A stretch of 52,299 bases of DNA, taken from positions 1 to 52,299 of the forward strand of contig NZ_JAEHOQ010000027.1 of assembly GCF_016239305.1 (NCBI RefSeq). Direction: 5' to 3'. Positions within the stretch are counted from its first letter, which is position 1. Each line of letters starts with the position of its first letter. Below the pieces are notes generated by a model. It saw nothing but the letters and a program-made list of their open reading frames with translations. It was not told where the DNA came from and made no database searches. Shown one piece after another: positions 9,041 through 16,992 of the stretch. The position numbers and the translations under genes are program-made. Source of the DNA: Proteus vulgaris. Its GTDB lineage: Bacteria; Pseudomonadota; Gammaproteobacteria; Enterobacterales; Enterobacteriaceae.

Positions 9041-10462
9041 ATGAAAATTTCAAGGAGAAAGCTGCTTTTAGGTGTTGGTGCTGCGGGCGTTTTGGCTGGT
9101 GGTGCTGCGTTAGTTCCAATGGTTCGCCGTGATGGCAAATTCGTTGAAACTAAATCTAGAGTATCATTTGTCGAAGGTACAGAAGGTGCTCTACCTAAAG
9201 AATCTGATGCAGTGATTATTGGTGCTGGTATCCAAGGCATCATGACCGCTATCAACCTTGCAGAACGTGGCATGAGTGTCACTATTTTAGAAAAAGGCGA
9301 GATTGGCGGTGAACAATCGGGCCGTGCATACAGCCAAATTATTAGTTATCAAACATCACCAGAAATTTTCCCATTACATCATTACGGGAAAATCTTATGG
9401 CGTGGTATGAACGAGAAAATTGGTGCTGACACCAGTTATCGTACACAAGGCCGCGTAGAAGCACTTGCTGATGAAAAAGCGTTTGATAAAGCCCAAGCGT
9501 GGATCAAAACAGCAAAAGAATCTGCAGGATTTGATACTCCATTAAATACTCGTATTATCAAAGGTGACGAGTTATCAAACCGTCTTGTTGGTGCTCAAAC
9601 TCCATGGACAGTTGCTGCTTTTGAAGAAGACTCAGGCTCTGTTGATCCAGAAACAGGCACACCGGCATTAGCTCGTTACGCTAAACAAATTGGTGTGAAA
9701 ATTTATACCAACTGTGCAGTAAGAGGCATCGAAACAGCAGGGGGTAAAATTTCTGATGTTGTAACAGAAAAAGGTGCAATTAAAACATCTCATGTTGTTC
9801 TTGCTGGCGGTATTTGGTCACGTCTATTTATGGGTAACATGGGCATTGATATTCCAACGCTGAATGTTTACTTATCACAGCAACGTGTATCAGGTGTACC
9901 GGGAGCACCTCGTGGTAACGTCCATTTACCAAACGGTATTCACTTCCGTGAGCAAGCGGATGGTACTTACGCTGTCGCACCACGCATTTTCACAAGTTCT
10001 ATTGTGAAAGATAGTTTCTTATTAGGGCCTAAGTTTATGCACCTATTAGGTGGTGGTGAACTGCCATTAGAATTCTCTATCGGTGAAGACTTATTTAATT
10101 CATTTAAGATGGCAACATCTTGGAAGTTAGATGAAAAAACACCGTTCGAACAATATCGTATTGCAACAGCAACACAAAATACTGAGCACTTAGATGCGGT
10201 ATTCCAAAGAATGAAAACTGAATTCCCAGTCTTTGAAAAATCCCAAGTTGTTGAACGTTGGGGGGCTGTTGTTAGTCCAACATTTGATGAATTACCTATT
10301 ATTTCTGAGGTCAAAGAATACCCAGGCCTAGTTATTAATACCGCTACAGTTTGGGGTATGACAGAAAGCCCTGCAGCCGGTGAATTAACGGCTGATATTG
10401 TAACAGGTAAAAAACCAGTTATTGATCCAACACCATTTAGAATGGATCGCTTTAAGCAGTAA
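9041..10462 (+). CDS. lad: Membrane-bound L-amino acid deaminase (Proteeae type)
   Basis: A 473-aa FAD-dependent L-amino acid deaminase closely resembling the Proteus mirabilis enzyme that starts MKISRRKLLLGVGAAG. It oxidises L-amino acids to 2-imino/2-keto acids and ammonia, passing electrons to the respiratory chain rather than making peroxide. An N-terminal SRRKLLL twin-arginine-like motif and a hydrophobic stretch (residues 8-27) anchor it in the membrane with the catalytic domain outside. The FAD-binding GAGIQG motif is at residues 61-66 after DAVII; the C-terminal INTATVWGMTESPAAGE closes the FAD domain. A GAGG site precedes the ATG. Proteeae can carry two such enzymes with different substrate preference; only one is in this window. 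The next gene, 45 bases on, encodes an exported RidA. Confidence 0.95.
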   Translation: MKISRRKLLLGVGAAGVLAGGAALVPMVRRDGKFVETKSRVSFVEGTEGALPKESDAVIIGAGIQGIMTAINLAERGMSVTILEKGEIGGEQSGRAYSQIISYQTSPEIFPLHHYGKILWRGMNEKIGADTSYRTQGRVEALADEKAFDKAQAWIKTAKESAGFDTPLNTRIIKGDELSNRLVGAQTPWTVAAFEEDSGSVDPETGTPALARYAKQIGVKIYTNCAVRGIETAGGKISDVVTEKGAIKTSHVVLAGGIWSRLFMGNMGIDIPTLNVYLSQQRVSGVPGAPRGNVHLPNGIHFREQADGTYAVAPRIFTSSIVKDSFLLGPKFMHLLGGGELPLEFSIGEDLFNSFKMATSWKLDEKTPFEQYRIATATQNTEHLDAVFQRMKTEFPVFEKSQVVERWGAVVSPTFDELPIISEVKEYPGLVINTATVWGMTESPAAGELTADIVTGKKPVIDPTPFRMDRFKQ

Positions 10463-10507
10463 ATAACCCCTTGTTTTACTGTAAATTAAACATGTTAAGG
10501 AGTTTTC

Positions 10508-11005
10508 ATGCGCTATAAAAGTTTACTTGTTGCCCTACCTTTTATTTTTGGTGTAGCAAGCGCAAATGCAGCGGAGAATGTTGTGCATCATAAATTAGAC
10601 GGTATGCCTATTTCGGAAGCAGTTGAAATTAATGCGGGCAACAATCTGGTTTTCTTAAGTGGTAAAGTCCCTACTAAGAAATCAGCAAATGCACCAGAAG
10701 GTGAATTAGCTTCTTATGGTAATACAGAAGAACAAACCATTAATGTTTTAGAGCAAATTAAAACTAACTTGAATAATCTTGGTCTTGATATGAAAGACGT
10801 TGTTAAGATGCAAGTATTCTTAGTGGGTGGTGAAGAAAATAATGGCACTATGGACTTTAAAGGTTTCATGAACGGTTATTCTAAGTTCTATGATGCTTCA
10901 AAGACTGATCAACTACCAGCACGTTCAGCGTTCCAAGTTTATAAACTAGCGAATCCTGCATGGCGTGTAGAAATTGAAGTTATCGCTGTTCGTCCTGCGA
11001 AATAA
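10508..11005 (+). CDS. Exported RidA-family imine/enamine deaminase
   Basis: A 165-aa RidA (YjgF/YER057c/UK114) family protein with an N-terminal Sec signal peptide (MRYKSLLVALPFIFGVASANA, cleavage near residue 21); canonical RidA is cytosolic and about 128 aa. The catalytic Arg is kept in LPARSAF (R139) and a Glu matching E120 of E. coli RidA lies in VEIEVIAV, so it should be active. RidA proteins hydrolyse reactive 2-imino acids to 2-keto acids. Lad, directly upstream, makes 2-imino acids on the outer face of the membrane, so co-expression and export make functional sense. A strong AAGGAG ribosome site and the short gap with no terminator suggest one transcript. Substrate and partnership are inferred. 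Confidence 0.85.
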   Translation: MRYKSLLVALPFIFGVASANAAENVVHHKLDGMPISEAVEINAGNNLVFLSGKVPTKKSANAPEGELASYGNTEEQTINVLEQIKTNLNNLGLDMKDVVKMQVFLVGGEENNGTMDFKGFMNGYSKFYDASKTDQLPARSAFQVYKLANPAWRVEIEVIAVRPAK

Positions 11006-11049
11006 GAACGAGAGCTTTTACTCAATTTCGACGTAAAACATAATCGAAC

Positions 11050-11087
11050 AAAACGCCAAAGAAGGGCTTCTTTCTTTGGCGTTTTTT
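11050..11087 (+). terminator. Rho-independent terminator after lad-ridA
   Basis: A 14-bp stem (AAAACGCCAAAGAA with TTCTTTGGCGTTTT) followed by T residues closes the lad-ridA unit. Confidence 0.88.
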
Positions 11088-11134
11088 ATCTGATGCGTTA
11101 TTCCGCTTGCAATTATCAAGATAAGGAAAAAAAG

Positions 11135-11413
11135 ATGTCTACTTTAGAATAATTGATGGCAAAACAACACACTGAAAATAAAAAGAAAATTTTAAAAAAG
11201 TTGAAGTGTTAAGGCAAAAAGTGTTGCTGGGATCTTTGCATGAGGCATTACATACTTCTCAAACTGAGTTAGCTCATTTGATGGGAGTAAAACAGCCTAT
11301 ATTAGCAATAATTGAACAATCAGGTAATGATTCGCCTTTCAACATTAAAGCGTTATATCTCTGCATTAGGTGGTGAATTAAGTATTAATACTACCCTCCT
11401 AACTGGGAAATGA
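11135..11413 (+). pseudogene. Broken HigA-like (XRE family) antitoxin gene
   Basis: Reading across frames recovers a HigA-type antitoxin. After ATG and an AAGGAAAA ribosome site, MSTLE is followed by an in-frame stop (TAA where GAA is expected), then LMAKQHTENKKKILKK. A shift gives VEVLRQKVLLGSLHEALHTS and QTELAHLMGVKQPILAIIEQ, the helix-turn-helix. A second shift gives RLSTLKRYISALGGELSIN and the natural end. At least three lesions make it non-functional. No HigB-like toxin remains beside it. It lies between the lad-ridA terminator and the LacI gene. Confidence 0.75.
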
Positions 11414-11442
11414 GTGTTACTACATTTTTCATTTCACAAGAT

Positions 11443-12423
11443 CTAACTACTCTCACCTTGAATAAACTTCACTGAAATAACAGAGACGTTATCTGTTATT
11501 TCTTTATTTTCAATTAATGCACTAATCACTTCTACGCTTTTTTCAGCCAGTTGTTCAAAGGGCTGTTCAATACAGGTTAATTGGCGCAGTGTTTGGTTTA
11601 ACCAAGGACTTCCATCGTAAGCAACGATTTTCAATTGCTCTGGAATGGCAATATTTCGTCTCGTTGCTTCATTAAATAATGCCATTGCTGGAATATCAGC
11701 AGCGAAAATAGCATCAATATTGGGATGCTGTGTCAGTATTTTTGTCGCAAAAGTATGGAAGTAATCTTTTTCTTCTTCTTTCCAATTTACTTTACAGGAA
11801 ATAGGTGTAATACCTGCTTGAAGAAGGCTTTCTTTAAAAGCTAAGCAGCTTTGATAAGAGGGTGTTGAAGATAAATAACTTGAATTATCTTCGATGTAGA
11901 GGATTTTCTGACAACCTTTTTGAATAAGGTGTTCTGCCGCTAATCGACCACCAGTATGGTGATCTGAACAAACCAATGGAATATCACGAAGATGGCGGTC
12001 AAGTGTTACCACTGGTTTTTGAATATGCTGATATTCATTGTCATCCAATAGCAGATACTCCGCAATAATACCATCAATCTGACCACGTTTGAGCATATCA
12101 AAAAATATACGTTCGCGTACTTTGCTATTTTGTGTTGCACATAACATCATGCTATAGCCGTTCTCAGCGAGTTTATTTTCAATAAAACGGGTTACTGTCG
12201 CAAAATAAGGATACTCTAGGCTATTAATAATGACGCCAACAACAGCACTCTTTTGTTGATATAAATTTCTTAGCCAAGTATCGGGAATATAATCTAATTC
12301 CTCTACCGCTTTTTTTATTTTTTCTCGCGCCGTTTGAGAAACATAGCCACTGTTATTTAGCGCTCTTGAAACAGTGCTTGCGGCGACATTGGCTTTTTTT
12401 GCGACATCACGGATCCCGGCCAT
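11443..12423 (-). CDS. LacI/GalR-family transcriptional regulator
   Basis: A 326-aa LacI-family repressor. The N-terminal helix-turn-helix is typical (IRDVAKKANVAASTVSRALN, residues 4-23), followed by the hinge and a periplasmic-binding-protein-like effector domain (VGVIINSLEYPYF at about 63; the later IAYDGSPW block). It is divergent from the alpha-glucosidase gene, with 216 bases between, and a perfect palindrome just ahead of that gene is a good operator candidate. Known relatives respond to sugars such as maltose, trehalose or beta-glucosides; the effector is not evident here. It probably controls the glucosidase and perhaps itself through a second palindrome near its own start. Confidence 0.88.
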   Translation of the reverse strand: MAGIRDVAKKANVAASTVSRALNNSGYVSQTAREKIKKAVEELDYIPDTWLRNLYQQKSAVVGVIINSLEYPYFATVTRFIENKLAENGYSMMLCATQNSKVRERIFFDMLKRGQIDGIIAEYLLLDDNEYQHIQKPVVTLDRHLRDIPLVCSDHHTGGRLAAEHLIQKGCQKILYIEDNSSYLSSTPSYQSCLAFKESLLQAGITPISCKVNWKEEEKDYFHTFATKILTQHPNIDAIFAADIPAMALFNEATRRNIAIPEQLKIVAYDGSPWLNQTLRQLTCIEQPFEQLAEKSVEVISALIENKEITDNVSVISVKFIQGESS

Positions 12424-12467
12424 TGAATATGCTGTTGCTCCTTTTAATTAGTTGAATGTCTAATATA

Positions 12468-12484
12468 TCTTAATCTGATTAAGA
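12468..12484. promoter_or_regulatory. Palindrome near the LacI-type gene start (candidate autoregulatory operator)
   Basis: TCTTAATCTGATTAAGA is a perfect 8-1-8 palindrome 45 bases upstream of the regulator gene. Its sequence differs from the palindrome near the glucosidase gene, so the two need not bind the same protein. Confidence 0.4.
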
Positions 12485-12595
12485 CAAACCCCTCTTTAAT
12501 GAGGTAATTGTGTTTTTTTAGTATGAGCTATTTCACATTTTAGTATGTTAATTACCTTATCCGCTATTTTAGTGCCTATAGTATCTTATATTAAC

Positions 12596-12612
12596 TATGG
12601 AACAGTTCCATA
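12596..12612. promoter_or_regulatory. Candidate LacI-family operator upstream of the alpha-glucosidase gene
   Basis: TATGGAACAGTTCCATA is a perfect 8-1-8 palindrome ending 27 bases before the glucosidase start, positioned to block its promoter or early transcript. The divergent LacI-type regulator is the obvious binder. Confidence 0.6.
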
Positions 12613-12639
12613 TATATTGATTACCTTGGTGAGGTGAAT

Positions 12640-14298
12640 ATGTCTAATACTTGGTGGAAAGAAGCGGTGGTCTATCAAATTTATCCCAAAAGTTATTACG
12701 ACAGTAATGGCGATGGTATTGGAGATTTAGCGGGGATCACAGAGAAATTAGATTATATTCAATCACTAGGCACTAATGTTATTTGGCTATGTCCTATCTT
12801 TAAATCGCCAATGAAAGACAACGGTTATGATATTGCTGATTATTCTGTTGTTGATCCTATTTTTGGTGATAATAAGGCGTTAGATAAACTGATCTGTGAA
12901 GCTAAAAAACGTGATATTAAAATTCTATTAGATTTAGTATTAAATCACTCTTCAGATGAGCATCCTTGGTTTAAAGCAGCAATCGAAGATCCTAATAGCC
13001 CTTATGCGAATTATTATATTTTTAAACGATGGGATAAACCGACTCCGCCTAATAATTTACGTACTTATTTTGATTGCTCTGTTTGGAGCCGTGTAGGAAA
13101 TACTGACCGATGGTATTTTAATTCGTTTGGCCCAGAACAACCGGACTTAAATTGGGAAAATCCACAATTACGTAAAGATATTATCGATATGATAAATGTC
13201 TGGATCAAAAAAGGTGTTGCTGGATTTCGTATTGATGCAATTGGTAATTTAAAAAAATCTCCTGAAGCATTATCTGAATATCAATTTGAACCAGATAAAG
13301 ATGATGGTTCTGCCTCTTTAGTGCCTTGGGTTCTAAATCAACCTGGAATTGATCAGTTTTTAACTGAATTAGTTGAGAATACTTTTAAGCCTGCAAATAG
13401 TATGACGGTTGCAGAAATTGATGTGCCGGAAAAAGATTTACGAGCCTATGTTGGCGAGAATGGCTATTTCTCCATGGTATTTGATTTTAGTATTGCCGAC
13501 TTAGATATCCGCAATGAAAAGCCATTTACAATTAACCCCATTACAGGTGAAAGATTAAAACCTGTGTTTATTAAAAGCCAATTAGATACTCAAAGAGTGG
13601 GCTGGGGAGCACCTTATTTAGAAAATCACGATCAACCTCGTTCATTAAATAAATTTCTCCCTAAAGGTACAATTAACCCTATTAGTGCCAAAATGTTAGC
13701 AACATTTTTATTAACGCAACGAGGAACGCCTTTTATTTATCAAGGGCAAGAAATTGGCATGACAAATTGCCCAATGACATTGGAAGAGCATGACGATTTA
13801 CATGTGTTTAAATTACATGATTGGGGCAAGAAATTAGGTTATAGCGATAAGCAAATTATTGAATATTTTAATGAACGCAGTCGTGATAATTCAAGAACTC
13901 CTTTTCAATGGAATAGTGAAATCAATGGAGGCTTTAGTACAGGCAAACCATGGTTAAAAGTTAATCCTAATTATACGCAGATTAATGCAGAACAGGAGTC
14001 AGAAGATAAGCACTCTCTTTTCGCTTATTATCAGCAGTTAATCACTTTAAGACGATATTCTGAGATCAGCGATATTTTGATTTATGGTGAGTTTTTACCA
14101 TTAAATTCACCAGAAAATGTGATTGCTTTTAAGCGTACTTATGAAGGTAACTCCGTTAATATTTACTGTAATTTTAGTGGTGAGAAAAAATCGTTACCAC
14201 TTAAAATAAAACAGGTGTATTTGCATAACAGCCCAATAGTTGAAGATGAAAAAGGAAATCTTATTCTTCAACCTTATCAAGCTATTATTTTTGTTTAA
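12640..14298 (+). CDS. GH13 alpha-glucosidase (oligo-1,6-glucosidase/maltase type)
   Basis: A 552-aa glycoside hydrolase family 13 enzyme without signal peptide, so cytoplasmic. The N-terminus WWKEAVVYQIYPKSYYDSNG is typical of the oligo-1,6-glucosidase/trehalose-6-phosphate hydrolase group. Catalytic residues are visible: nucleophile D199 in GFRIDAIG, acid E259 in TVAEIDV, and D331 in ENHDQPR. The residue after the nucleophile is Ala, not the Val typical of isomaltose-preferring enzymes, which hints at alpha-1,4 preference; this is inference. GAGG precedes the ATG at 12640; a GTG at 12634 is also in frame. No transporter or PTS gene is adjacent, so uptake must be encoded elsewhere. The divergent LacI-type gene probably regulates it. 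TreC-like activity cannot be excluded. Confidence 0.85.
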   Translation: MSNTWWKEAVVYQIYPKSYYDSNGDGIGDLAGITEKLDYIQSLGTNVIWLCPIFKSPMKDNGYDIADYSVVDPIFGDNKALDKLICEAKKRDIKILLDLVLNHSSDEHPWFKAAIEDPNSPYANYYIFKRWDKPTPPNNLRTYFDCSVWSRVGNTDRWYFNSFGPEQPDLNWENPQLRKDIIDMINVWIKKGVAGFRIDAIGNLKKSPEALSEYQFEPDKDDGSASLVPWVLNQPGIDQFLTELVENTFKPANSMTVAEIDVPEKDLRAYVGENGYFSMVFDFSIADLDIRNEKPFTINPITGERLKPVFIKSQLDTQRVGWGAPYLENHDQPRSLNKFLPKGTINPISAKMLATFLLTQRGTPFIYQGQEIGMTNCPMTLEEHDDLHVFKLHDWGKKLGYSDKQIIEYFNERSRDNSRTPFQWNSEINGGFSTGKPWLKVNPNYTQINAEQESEDKHSLFAYYQQLITLRRYSEISDILIYGEFLPLNSPENVIAFKRTYEGNSVNIYCNFSGEKKSLPLKIKQVYLHNSPIVEDEKGNLILQPYQAIIFV

Positions 14299-14317
14299 TT
14301 TCCTCTCTTTAATTGAA

Positions 14318-14346
14318 AATAAAGCGCCTTTATAGGGCGCTTTATT
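14318..14346. terminator. Bidirectional terminator between the alpha-glucosidase gene and mobB
   Basis: The 11-bp stem AATAAAGCGCC / GGCGCTTTATT separates two convergent genes. Confidence 0.8.
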
Positions 14347-14357
14347 ATTTGTGATTT

Positions 14358-14876
14358 TTATTTCGTTCTCTTCAGCCAATCTGCAATAAATTCTGCAATA
14401 GTCTCGGGTGCGTTGATATCTAGTAATGGGAAATTTGTGCTTAAATTGCAATCACTGGCAACGGCAATAACGTGCTCATCAAGTAAATCATTAAAGTCAC
14501 GTTCATTGATAGAGCGATAAAGTGCAATTTTAGGAATAGTTTCGCCTTTAAAGCCTTCGACTAAGATTAAATCTAGCTTACTTGCATCAAAGCGAGAAGC
14601 GAGGTAATACAAATCTAATTCTGGCAGATCAGGGGTTTCTGTCATCAATGCCCAGCGTTGTTGGCTTGCAACTAATGTCTGGTCGGCACCTGCTTTTCTG
14701 AGCTCATAGCTGTCTTTTCCAGGCTTATCCACATCCATATCATGATGAGTGTGTTTTATCATCCCTACACGGATCCCTCTTTTACGTAATTGTGGGATTA
14801 GTTGTTTTAGTAACGTTGTTTTACCGGTTCCACTCCATGCAGTGATCCCTAAAAGAGGTAAATCGAGCTGTGCCAT
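14358..14876 (-). CDS. mobB: Molybdopterin-guanine dinucleotide biosynthesis adaptor MobB
   Basis: A 172-aa GTP-binding protein that assists MobA in attaching GMP to molybdopterin. The P-loop AWSGTGKTTLLKQL is near residue 16, and the blocks IKHTHHDMDVDKPGKDSYEL and LILVEGFKGE match E. coli MobB. The ATG at 14876 is chosen because the TAGGA ribosome site lies 9 bases upstream; another ATG at 14885 abuts that site directly. It follows mobA on the same strand with only about a dozen bases between, so the two form an operon as in E. coli. Confidence 0.93.
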   Translation of the reverse strand: MAQLDLPLLGITAWSGTGKTTLLKQLIPQLRKRGIRVGMIKHTHHDMDVDKPGKDSYELRKAGADQTLVASQQRWALMTETPDLPELDLYYLASRFDASKLDLILVEGFKGETIPKIALYRSINERDFNDLLDEHVIAVASDCNLSTNFPLLDINAPETIAEFIADWLKRTK

Positions 14877-14887
14877 ATTTTTCATTC

Positions 14888-15472
14888 CTATTTTTTTAAT
14901 TGATTGGCTTTTGCAATATCGTCAGGGGTGTTTAAGTTTATAAAGGCACTGGCTTGATCCGCAAATAAAACGGGGTGTGCATTTATTTGTTTCATAAACA
15001 GCATTAATTTCCGATCGCCTTGCGCTAGATAGGCTTCTAGCATAGGAATAATGCTACGATGTAATAGTGCTAGTGTAGGGTGTTCTCTTTCACCATCATC
15101 AACATAAACAGCTAAAGATGTTCCTTTTTGTTTATAGAGTGTCTCAACCAAATTGAGTGGAAAATAAGGCACATCACAAGGTACAAAAGCAACCCAAGGT
15201 GTGGATGCTTGTTTTAATAGTGTTAGCATACCGGCCAAGGGGCCGGAAAAACCTTCTATTTCATCAGTAATAACAGGATATTGGCTCTGGCGATATTGCT
15301 CTAGATTTCGATTAGCACTAATCAATATGTAATCAACTTGAGGTGCTAGTTTTTGGGCTATATGGAGGTATAAAGGTTGTCCATGTAGAATTTGTAGCCC
15401 TTTATCCGCGCCACCCATTCGAGTTGCTTGGCCTCCAGCGAGTATGCCACCTGTAATATTCTTCTTTTTCAT
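14888..15472 (-). CDS. mobA: Molybdenum cofactor guanylyltransferase MobA
   Basis: A 194-aa nucleotidyltransferase, the same length as E. coli MobA, which transfers GMP from GTP to Mo-molybdopterin to make the guanine dinucleotide cofactor of DMSO-reductase-family enzymes. The GTP-binding signature GGILAGGQATRMGGADKG is at the N-terminus, with GPLAGML and VPCDVPYFP further in. The ATG at 15472 is preferred over the in-frame TTG at 15478 by length. It is the first gene of the mobAB pair and is divergent from yihD. Confidence 0.94.
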   Translation of the reverse strand: MKKKNITGGILAGGQATRMGGADKGLQILHGQPLYLHIAQKLAPQVDYILISANRNLEQYRQSQYPVITDEIEGFSGPLAGMLTLLKQASTPWVAFVPCDVPYFPLNLVETLYKQKGTSLAVYVDDGEREHPTLALLHRSIIPMLEAYLAQGDRKLMLFMKQINAHPVLFADQASAFINLNTPDDIAKANQLKK

Positions 15473-15692
15473 ATTCAATATTTGTGAATAAATTGGCTAA
15501 AATTTACGAACGATTTTTATCAAGCAAAGACGATATACTAATAAAAAGTCTCGACTTGGTGAGATTTCATGTAAAGCAACAGCAATTTTTATCAAAAAAG
15601 CGTAATCTTTACGCATATTGACAGAGGTTTTCTTTTTCTATCAGATAATAATTGGTACTTTGTTGTTGTCATTAATAATAAGGATTTTTTGT

Positions 15693-15962
15693 ATGAAATG
15701 TCACCGTCTTAATGAAGTTATGGAATTACTGCATCCAGTTTGGGAAGAGAATTCTGATTTAAACTTAATTCAATTATTGCAGAAACTGGCTAATGAAGCG
15801 GGTTTTAAAGGTCAATTATCTGATCTGACTGATGATATTTTGATTTACCATCTGAAAATGCGAGGTTCAGCACCGACAGATGTTATACCAGGACTAAAAA
15901 AAGATTACGAAGAAGATTTTAAAACCGCTATTTTACGTGCCCGTGGTGTAATTAAAGATTAA
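15693..15962 (+). CDS. yihD: YihD (DUF1040) family protein
   Basis: An 89-aa protein, the same length as E. coli YihD, starting [15 protein letters not shown]. The ATG at 15693 has AATAAGGA upstream; the open frame extends further upstream without homology. The conserved C-terminal half ([33 protein letters not shown]) is strongly YihD-like. The function is unknown. It sits 14 bases before srkA, and yihD-srkA-dsbA is the E. coli order, so the three are probably co-transcribed. Confidence 0.93.
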   Translation: MKCHRLNEVMELLHPVWEENSDLNLIQLLQKLANEAGFKGQLSDLTDDILIYHLKMRGSAPTDVIPGLKKDYEEDFKTAILRARGVIKD

Positions 15963-15976
15963 GTTCAGGATAGAAA

Positions 15977-16972
15977 ATGGAAATATCTGCCTCATTTAAT
16001 TTTCAGGGACTTTCACCGGATAACATTTGGGATGCATTAGTTAAAATCGGTTTTTATCCTGAATCAGGGTTAACTGAATTAAATAGTTATGAAAATCGTG
16101 TTTTTCAATTTATGGATGAACATAGACAGCGTTATGTGGTGAAATTTTATCGCCCTCAGCGTTGGTCATATGAGCAAATAAAAGAAGAACATGAATTTGT
16201 TTTAGCATTAAAGGAAGCTCAAGTATCAGTTGCTGCCCCTTTAATCATTCATAATGAGACGGTCCATCTTTCTGATGATGGTTTTTATTTTGCATTATTT
16301 CCTAGTATTGGTGGAAGGGCATATGAAACGGATAACTTATTTCAACTAGAAGAAGTAGGACGCACATTAGGGCGCATTCATCAAATAGGCAGAAAAAAGA
16401 GTTATCAGTATCGGCCGAGTCTTTCTATTGCAGAATATCTGATGGTACCAAAATTAGAATTTGAAAATAGTGCATTAATTCCTAATAGCCTCAAGCCTCA
16501 GTTTATTGAGGTGATTGATAAACTTATTCATGAAGTGAGTCCTCGGATAGAAGACTCCACATGGCAAATATTACGACTACATGGGGATTGCCATCCCGGT
16601 AATATATTGTGGCGTGATGAAGTTGTAATGGTTGATTTTGATGACTCTCGAATGGGAGCCGCAATACAAGACTTCTGGATGTTATTAAATGGTTCGAAGC
16701 AAGAGCAAATTATACAATTAGATACAATCCTTGAGTCTTACTATGAATACCAAGATTTTGATTTACGAGAATTGTCATTAATTGAACCACTAAGAGCGAT
16801 GAGAATGGTGCATTATCTCGCATGGGTATTAAAGCGCTGGAATGATCCGGCCTTTCCAAGAGCTTTTATTTGGTTTCAAGAACAAGATTTTTGGTTTAAA
16901 CAATTAGCCTTATTCAAGGGACAAGTGGAGCAATTAAATGAGCCTCCTTTACAACTTAGTCCAATGTATTAA
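15977..16972 (+). CDS. srkA: Stress response kinase A (SrkA/YihE)
   Basis: A 331-aa Ser/Thr kinase of the APH/choline kinase fold, equivalent to E. coli SrkA (328 aa), which is linked to Cpx stress signalling and counteracts stress-induced death. The catalytic loop LRLHGDCHPGNILW (near residues 195-208) and the metal-binding MVDFDDSRMG that follows are intact, as is the N-terminal NSYENRVFQF block. The C-terminal EPPLQLSPMY matches the family end. GGATAG precedes the ATG. It is 20 bases upstream of dsbA, an arrangement conserved in enterobacteria, where the upstream gene also contributes to dsbA transcription. Confidence 0.95.
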   Translation: MEISASFNFQGLSPDNIWDALVKIGFYPESGLTELNSYENRVFQFMDEHRQRYVVKFYRPQRWSYEQIKEEHEFVLALKEAQVSVAAPLIIHNETVHLSDDGFYFALFPSIGGRAYETDNLFQLEEVGRTLGRIHQIGRKKSYQYRPSLSIAEYLMVPKLEFENSALIPNSLKPQFIEVIDKLIHEVSPRIEDSTWQILRLHGDCHPGNILWRDEVVMVDFDDSRMGAAIQDFWMLLNGSKQEQIIQLDTILESYYEYQDFDLRELSLIEPLRAMRMVHYLAWVLKRWNDPAFPRAFIWFQEQDFWFKQLALFKGQVEQLNEPPLQLSPMY

Positions 16973-16992
16973 TTCTTAGGAGACGATGAAAC

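Noticed and set aside
14725-14740. TTATCCACA DnaA-box match in mobB, and another on the reverse strand near 35695 in a chemoreceptor gene
   Set aside because: Single copies inside coding sequence; chance matches of a 9-mer are expected in a window of this size. This also tempers the polA-upstream boxes.
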